From an uncultured Prevotella sp. (GTDB taxonomy: Bacteria > Bacteroidota > Bacteroidia > Bacteroidales > Bacteroidaceae): a stretch of DNA of 10,550 nt. Below, piece after piece: positions 7,052 through 10,550 of this stretch. The stretch spans positions 1-10,550 of the forward strand of contig CAMOQW010000062.1 of the NCBI GenBank assembly GCA_946623195.1, in the 5' to 3' direction. The notes under the pieces are model-generated. The model ran no database searches. It worked only from the letters and a program-made list of their open reading frames with translations, and was not told where the DNA came from. Each line of letters opens with the position of its first letter. Positions within the stretch are counted from its first letter, which is position 1. Made by a program: the position numbers and the translations under genes.

Positions 7052-8710
7052 TTATTTATATAAATAGCGTTTTATACTCCTCTTGGGTGTTTTCATGAAT
7101 TCCTCTTTCTGTAGTTCGAAGGCTTGTATCTTGCTGTACACGGGCAGCGACTCGTTCAACTGCTGACGGTTCTGTTCCATGATGCTCTCCAGGTCTTGTT
7201 GCGAGAATCCCATATTCTTGGCCTCGTCCATGTCGGGATACACCAGGGCTACGAGCTTGTCGCCGCGCTGCACGATGAGGCTCTCGCTCACCATCGCCAA
7301 CGAGTTCAACTTGTCTTCAATCTCTTCAGGGTAGACGTTCTGACCGTTGGCACCTAACAGCATGTTCTTCAGGCGGCCACGGATAAAAATGTGGCCGTCT
7401 GCCGACATCGTGGCCAGGTCGCCGGTGTGATACCATCCGTCAGGGTCCAGTGCCTGGCGGGTGGCCTCTTCGTTCTTGTAGTATCCCAACATCACGTTGG
7501 TGCCTCGGGTGACGATTTCTCCTTCTATGTTCTGCGGGTCGTGCGAAAGGATTTTAACCTCCATATGGTCGACGGCAGTACCACACGAACTCGGCACGAA
7601 GTCATGGTAGTCGGAGAAGGAGATGAGCGGTGCGCACTCCGTAGTGCCGTAACCTACGGTGATGGGGAAATCGATACTTGTCAGAAACTGCTCTACTTCT
7701 TGGTTCAGCGGGGCACCGCCCACTATGACCTCATAGGTATGGCCGCCAAAGGCAGCATAAACCTCGCGGCAGATACGTTCCTTGACCTTCTTCTGCACAA
7801 CGGGCATCTGCAGCAGCAACTTGACAGCGTTCGACTGTATTTTGGGGAATACGCGCTTGCGGATAATCTTTTCAATGATGAGCGGCACGGCCACCACGAC
7901 ATCGGGACTAATCTCCTTGAAGGCTTCTGCAATGACGGCAGGTGAGGGGAGACGGGTCAGGAAGTAGAGGTGATAGCCCGAACAGAAGGGGAACAGAAAT
8001 TCGATGGCCATGCCATACATGTGGGCCATCGGCAGGATGCTCAGCGTACGCGAGAATTTGGGCATGTGGACACCCAACTTCTTCTGGCAGAAGTCTACGT
8101 TGCCCCACAGACTACGGTAGGGCAGCATGACACCCTTCGAGAATCCTGTGGTGCCGCTGGTGTAGTTAATCATGCACAACTCCTCGGCGCTGTTCTGATG
8201 CCAGTGCACGTCATCGCGGCGGAAGGCATTGGGATACTTGATGCCGAACAGTTCATTGAGCCGTTCCCGGGCATCGGTGAGCTGTTCATTGTGAGATACG
8301 TAGAGCGAAAAGTCCGGCAAATTAAAGATACCCTCCAAATGGGGCATCTGGCGCTCGTCAATTTGGTTGACCACGAAGTCGCCTACAAACAGCAGGCGCG
8401 ACTCAGAGTGGTTGACGATGTTATGTATCTGCTCGCCATTGAACTCGTGTAGGATGGGCACGATGACGGCACCATACGTAAGAGTTGCCAGGAATGCAAC
8501 GGCCCAGTGGGCCGAGTTACGCCCGCAGACGGCTACGCGGTCGCCTTTCCTGATGCCGGCAGCCTCCATCATGATGTGCAGCTTCTCTATCTTTCGCGCT
8601 ACGTCATGATACTGCAACGTAGTGCCTTTGTAATCCGTCAGCGCATCGAGCAGCCAGTTGTCCTTAACCGTTTTTTCGATAAAGGAATTGAAACTTGGTA
8701 TGTCGTTCAT
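7052..8710 (-). CDS. AMP-forming acyl-CoA synthetase, first of a tandem pair (long-chain fatty acid-CoA ligase type)
   Basis: This 552-residue paralogue of the following gene has the same domain plan: TSGTTGFSKG at 184-193, LPMAHMYGM, GYGTTE, WYHTGD, GRLKN, NVYPEEIED and the C-terminal TPKRSIKRYLYK. All core adenylation motifs are intact, so both copies should be active. Differences from the partner cluster around the acyl-binding half, for example the stretch after LPYRSLW, FPFCSGYHLYFL versus FEFLHGCHVYYL, and the region after TECAP. This suggests different acyl preferences (inference). The start was set at MNDIPSFNSF (ATG 8710-8708), matching MENVPSFNQL of the paralogue. The 16 further in-frame upstream codons cover the promoter and are rejected. 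It is divergent from greA and preceded by a promoter with doubled inverted repeats. Confidence 0.9.
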   Translation of the reverse strand: MNDIPSFNSFIEKTVKDNWLLDALTDYKGTTLQYHDVARKIEKLHIMMEAAGIRKGDRVAVCGRNSAHWAVAFLATLTYGAVIVPILHEFNGEQIHNIVNHSESRLLFVGDFVVNQIDERQMPHLEGIFNLPDFSLYVSHNEQLTDARERLNELFGIKYPNAFRRDDVHWHQNSAEELCMINYTSGTTGFSKGVMLPYRSLWGNVDFCQKKLGVHMPKFSRTLSILPMAHMYGMAIEFLFPFCSGYHLYFLTRLPSPAVIAEAFKEISPDVVVAVPLIIEKIIRKRVFPKIQSNAVKLLLQMPVVQKKVKERICREVYAAFGGHTYEVIVGGAPLNQEVEQFLTSIDFPITVGYGTTECAPLISFSDYHDFVPSSCGTAVDHMEVKILSHDPQNIEGEIVTRGTNVMLGYYKNEEATRQALDPDGWYHTGDLATMSADGHIFIRGRLKNMLLGANGQNVYPEEIEDKLNSLAMVSESLIVQRGDKLVALVYPDMDEAKNMGFSQQDLESIMEQNRQQLNESLPVYSKIQAFELQKEEFMKTPKRSIKRYLYK

Positions 8711-8735
8711 TGCACAATTTTCAAAATTTTGTGCA
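8711..8735. promoter_or_regulatory. Inverted repeat, proximal putative operator
   Basis: TGCACA (8711-8716) and TGTGCA (8730-8735) are separated by 13 AT-rich bases, with TGCACAA/TTGTGCA as the full 7-bp arms. The site touches the start codon on one side and overlaps the downstream edge of the -7 box on the other. It therefore covers the predicted transcription start. This is the classical position for a repressor. Confidence 0.55.
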
Positions 8736-8764
8736 AAGGTAATATCTTTTCTGCACATTCCAAA
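8734..8764 (-). promoter_or_regulatory. Promoter of the acyl-CoA synthetase pair
   Basis: On the minus strand TTTG (8764-8761), 19 bases, then TACCTTTG (8741-8734) matches the Bacteroidetes TTTG-N19-21-TAnnTTTG consensus completely. The predicted start is near 8729, giving a leader of about 20 nt. Both elements are overlapped by TGCACA-N13-TGTGCA inverted repeats. Confidence 0.72.
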
Positions 8765-8776
8765 ACTTTTTGTGCA
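8752..8776. promoter_or_regulatory. Inverted repeat, distal putative operator
   Basis: TGCACA (8752-8757) and TGTGCA (8771-8776) are again separated by 13 bases. It is the same 25-bp architecture as the proximal site, offset by exactly 41 bases, with 18 of 25 positions identical between copies. It encloses the -33 TTTG of the synthetase promoter. It lies about 70 bases from the greA -7 box, so control of greA is less likely. Confidence 0.55.
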
Positions 8777-8847
8777 ATATTTTATGCTTTATGTGAAAAA
8801 AGACAAACAATACGCCAAAACAGACAATCGGATTGGAAAAGATTTCG

Positions 8848-8855
8848 TAACTTTG
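8848..8855 (+). promoter_or_regulatory. Promoter -7 box for greA
   Basis: TAACTTTG matches TAnnTTTG exactly and lies only 9 bases before the first greA ATG. No TTTG at the right spacing upstream is seen, so the -33 element is degenerate. If this box is used, the greA leader is only about 5 nt for the ATG at 8865, or about 14 nt for the in-frame ATG at 8874. Confidence 0.55.
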
Positions 8856-8864
8856 CGGCCAGTT

Positions 8865-9332
8865 ATGGAATATATGTCACAAGAGGGTTACGACAAACTC
8901 GTGGCCGAACTCCAACAATTGGAGAATGTAGAGTTGCCTCGCGTCAGAGAGGCTATTGCCGAGGCTCGCGACAAGGGCGACCTCAGCGAGAATTTTGAGT
9001 ATCATGCTGCCAAGCGCGAGCAGGGTCGACTGCTGGGCCGTATCCGTTTCAAACAGCGGGTATTGGAAAATGCCCGTGTGCTCGATACCTCGCGGATGAA
9101 TGCCGACTGCGTACAGCTGCTCAGTTGCGTAGAGATGACCAATCTGAACAATAACAGCCGGATGACCTGGACATTGGCCAGTCCGCATGAGGCAAACCTC
9201 AGGGAGGGTAAGATTTCCATCAAGTCGCCCATTGGACAGGCCCTGAAGGGCAAGAAGGTAGGCGATGTGGTCGAGGTACCTGTGCCGGCAGGCCTGATGA
9301 AGCTACGCATTGAAAGCATCCGGTTAGGGTAG
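8865..9332 (+). CDS. greA: Transcription elongation factor GreA
   Basis: GreA enters the secondary channel of RNA polymerase and stimulates cleavage of backtracked RNA. The 155-residue protein has the usual two-part structure. An N-terminal antiparallel coiled coil (about 1-75) carries the tip motif GDLSENFEYHAAKREQ at 38-53, with acidic tip residues D39 and E42 matching E. coli D41 and E44. A C-terminal FKBP-like domain contains SPIGQALKGKKVGDVVEV at 121-138. The reading frame is open far upstream into the divergent gene, but GreA homology starts at MEYMSQEGYDKL, so ATG 8865 is taken. ATG 8874 is an alternative that would lengthen the very short leader. A weak 6-bp hairpin (GGGTAG 9327-9332 with CTGCCC 9344-9349, one G-U) overlaps the stop but lacks an adjacent T-run. 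Confidence 0.95.
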   Translation: MEYMSQEGYDKLVAELQQLENVELPRVREAIAEARDKGDLSENFEYHAAKREQGRLLGRIRFKQRVLENARVLDTSRMNADCVQLLSCVEMTNLNNNSRMTWTLASPHEANLREGKISIKSPIGQALKGKKVGDVVEVPVPAGLMKLRIESIRLG

Positions 9333-9414
9333 GAGTGAGATAGCTGCCCGATTACAGTTGTTTTCCCAGAATAAAAAAAGTAGTAAAAGTAGAAGCAGTC
9401 TCAGAAATAATTTG

Positions 9415-9422
9415 TACCTTTG
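9415..9422 (+). promoter_or_regulatory. Promoter -7 box for queD-queE
   Basis: TACCTTTG matches TAnnTTTG. The predicted start is near 9427, giving a leader of about 75 nt before queD. A TTTG at 19-21 bases upstream is not seen; the upstream stretch 9370-9390 is A-rich. The box separates queDE transcription from greA. Confidence 0.55.
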
Positions 9423-9447
9423 CACCCGAAAATAAATAAGTAACACT

Positions 9448-9488
9448 GAAAAAACGTAATTGTTTTTTTCCTACCCATCGGATGATGG
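9448..9488 (+). promoter_or_regulatory. Two small hairpins in the queD leader
   Basis: Hairpin one pairs GAAAAAAC (9448-9455) with GTTTTTTTC (9462-9470), with one bulged T. Hairpin two pairs CCATC (9475-9479) with GATGG (9484-9488) around GGAT. Both lie in the predicted leader between the queD promoter and its ATG. They could affect translation, but the stems are weak and no known riboswitch core is recognised. Confidence 0.25.
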
Positions 9489-9502
9489 AAGCTTTTTGAA
9501 GT

Positions 9503-9868
9503 ATGATTTACTGTATATCGAAACAAATGGAAGTAGCAGGCAGCCACCAGCTTAGCCTGTCGTATGAGAGCAAGTGCACCAGGCTCCACGGGCATAATTG
9601 GACCATCACCGTATTCTTGGCATCGACGAAACTGAATGCCGACGGTATGGTAGTAGATTTCAAACACATCAAGGAGTCGATTCATGGCTATCTTGATCAC
9701 GGCAACTTCAACGAACTGCTGCCTTTCAATCCGACAGCAGAGAACATTGCAACATGGGTGGTGAAGAAATTCCCGGAGTGTTACAAGGCCATCGTCCGAG
9801 AGTCTGACGGGAATGTGGCCCAGGCTTATGACGACCATTTCCCTATCGAACCCGAATACCTGCTGTAG
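9503..9868 (+). CDS. queD: 6-carboxy-5,6,7,8-tetrahydropterin synthase QueD
   Basis: QueD converts 7,8-dihydroneopterin triphosphate to 6-carboxytetrahydropterin, the second step from GTP to queuosine. The 121-residue protein matches the size and motifs of the PTPS/QueD family. The zinc ligands are H15 in GSHQL, plus H29 and H31 in CTRLHGHNW. Catalytic C25 lies four residues before the HGH, in the CxxxHGH spacing diagnostic of QueD. LDHGNFN at 64-70 supplies the D65/H66 pair. PTAENIA at 78-84 and VRES at 98-101 carry the conserved glutamates. All catalytic residues are present. The start is the first ATG of the frame, which gives the family's usual short leader before the first strand; M9 is too far in. 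It lies 2 bp before queE and is co-transcribed with it. Confidence 0.94.
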   Translation: MIYCISKQMEVAGSHQLSLSYESKCTRLHGHNWTITVFLASTKLNADGMVVDFKHIKESIHGYLDHGNFNELLPFNPTAENIATWVVKKFPECYKAIVRESDGNVAQAYDDHFPIEPEYLL

Positions 9869-9870
9869 AC

Positions 9871-10464
9871 ATGAAGGCATACCGTATCAACGAGATATTC
9901 TATTCGCTGCAAGGCGAAGGACGCCACACGGGACGCGCAGCCGTGTTTGTGAGATTCAGCGGGTGCAATCTCAAGTGTCCGTTCTGTGACACCGACTTTC
10001 GAGCCTTCCGCGAGATGACGGCCTCTGAGATTGTGGCTGTCGTCAGCAAGTGGAGAGACTGTGGCTTTGTGGTGCTGACTGGCGGTGAACCCTCGCTGCA
10101 GGTCGACGACGCTCTGGTTGAGGCGCTGCACTGCGAGGGCTTCTATATCGCCATAGAAACTAACGGCACATGTCAGTTGCCGACTACCATCGACTGGGTG
10201 ACGCTCTCACCGAAGAACTGTTTCGTTGAACATGCACCCGCACTGAAAGCCACGAAAATCGATGAAGTGAAGGTTGTGTTCGACGGTATCCATGACCCTG
10301 CCGTCTGGGGGAAGACACCAGGCCAGTATCTGAATCTGCAGCCTTGCGATACGGGCGATGCCGAGCGCAATCGCGAGGTGACGCTTCAGTGTGTGGAGTA
10401 TATCAAGCGTCATCCCCAGTGGCACCTCTCTCTGCAAACACACAAAATGATCCATATTCAGTAA
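9871..10464 (+). CDS. queE: 7-carboxy-7-deazaguanine synthase QueE (radical SAM)
   Basis: QueE is a radical S-adenosylmethionine enzyme that contracts 6-carboxytetrahydropterin to 7-carboxy-7-deazaguanine, the step after QueD. The 197-residue protein opens with INEIFYSLQGEGRHTGR, typical of the family. It carries the canonical iron-sulfur cluster motif CNLKCPFC (C32, C36, C39) followed by DTDF, in which T41 is at the position of the magnesium-contacting residue. GGEP at 71-74, ETNG at 96-99 and SPK at 113-115 are the SAM-binding blocks. The C-terminus LSLQTHKMIHIQ matches the family ending. The length is within the range of compact QueE proteins. Its start lies 2 bp after the queD stop, so the two are translated from one message. 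QueC and QueF, the next steps, are not in this window. Confidence 0.95.
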   Translation: MKAYRINEIFYSLQGEGRHTGRAAVFVRFSGCNLKCPFCDTDFRAFREMTASEIVAVVSKWRDCGFVVLTGGEPSLQVDDALVEALHCEGFYIAIETNGTCQLPTTIDWVTLSPKNCFVEHAPALKATKIDEVKVVFDGIHDPAVWGKTPGQYLNLQPCDTGDAERNREVTLQCVEYIKRHPQWHLSLQTHKMIHIQ

Positions 10465-10550
10465 CAGTCAACCCTTTCTCTTCCAAGATTGATTAAAAAA
10501 TATTACTGTCCGCTAAACATAAATCCCCGCTCTGAATTTGCTTCGTAATC
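10465..10550. other. Short region after queE, no confident feature
   Basis: This is 86 bases of AT-rich sequence to the window edge. No clear terminator hairpin is seen. Two minus-strand frames are open from the edge: one ends with a TAA at 10505-10503 (last residues FMFSGQ), the other with a TAA at 10495-10493 (last residues LADSNIF). Either could be the tail of a convergent gene, but 15-18 codons are too few to decide. Confidence 0.3.

Noticed and set aside
5760..7067. 435-codon open frame on the plus strand
   Set aside because: It lies wholly antisense to the acyl-CoA synthetase gene, has no recognisable domain, and mirrors the codon bias of the real gene.
8658..8864. Upstream extension of greA
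   Set aside because: It would start inside the divergent synthetase gene and run through both promoters; GreA proteins do not have such an extension.
9482..9499. Five-codon upstream frame (MMEAF) just before queD
   Set aside because: It is in frame with queD but ends in TGA; too short and without coding evidence, although it could influence initiation.
9423..9502. preQ1 riboswitch before queD
   Set aside because: The C-rich loop and A-rich pseudoknot tail of the known classes could not be matched convincingly.
1..10550. Mobile element, CRISPR array, tRNA, rRNA or defence system
   Set aside because: No direct repeat array, transposase or integrase motif, tRNA-like cloverleaf or nuclease/effector gene was seen; the genes are all housekeeping metabolism.

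Overview
The window looks like chromosomal DNA of a Bacteroidales bacterium, with a Prevotella- or Bacteroides-like relative most likely. Four of five candidate promoters carry an exact TAnnTTTG -7 box without E. coli-type elements, and the fifth set of signals fits the same pattern. Clear Shine-Dalgarno sequences are absent. Threonine genes occur in the order thrA (fused aspartokinase-homoserine dehydrogenase), apgM-like, thrC, which is familiar from that order. No mobile element, tRNA, rRNA or CRISPR array is visible, and no gene-free stretch reaches 300 bases.

Layout. (1) Positions 1-83, minus strand: the first 27 codons of a tagaturonate reductase gene (uxaB-like), with its own promoter at about 125-132. 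(2) Positions 200-5272, minus strand: a tight threonine operon, thrA then an apgM-like gene then thrC. The first junction is 4 bp and the second is an ATGA overlap. No GHMP-type homoserine kinase (thrB) is present. The phosphoglycerate-mutase-like gene sits exactly where thrB would be, so it is the best candidate for the missing homoserine kinase step. (3) Positions 5349-5388: a hairpin terminator that ends the upstream acyl-CoA synthetase transcript. The loop of this same terminator supplies the -33 TTTG of the thrA promoter. (4) Positions 5385-8710, minus strand: two tandem, paralogous AMP-forming acyl-CoA synthetases, 5 bp apart. They are driven by a promoter whose -7 and -33 regions are each covered by a copy of a 25-bp inverted repeat (TGCACA-N13-TGTGCA), the copies lying 41 bp apart. 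(5) Positions 8865-9332, plus strand, divergent: greA. (6) Positions 9503-10464, plus strand: queD and queE, two consecutive enzymes of 7-deazaguanine (queuosine precursor) synthesis, 2 bp apart and behind their own promoter and a structured leader.

How the genes work together. ThrA makes aspartyl phosphate and homoserine, the ApgM-like protein probably supplies phosphohomoserine, and ThrC converts it to threonine. QueD and QueE turn dihydroneopterin triphosphate into 7-carboxy-7-deazaguanine. The acyl-CoA synthetase pair activates fatty acids by adenylation.

Most of the window is core metabolism. I see no new defence or mobile system. The observations most worth a second look are the doubled operator upstream of the synthetases, the promoter nested in a terminator, and the thrB replacement.
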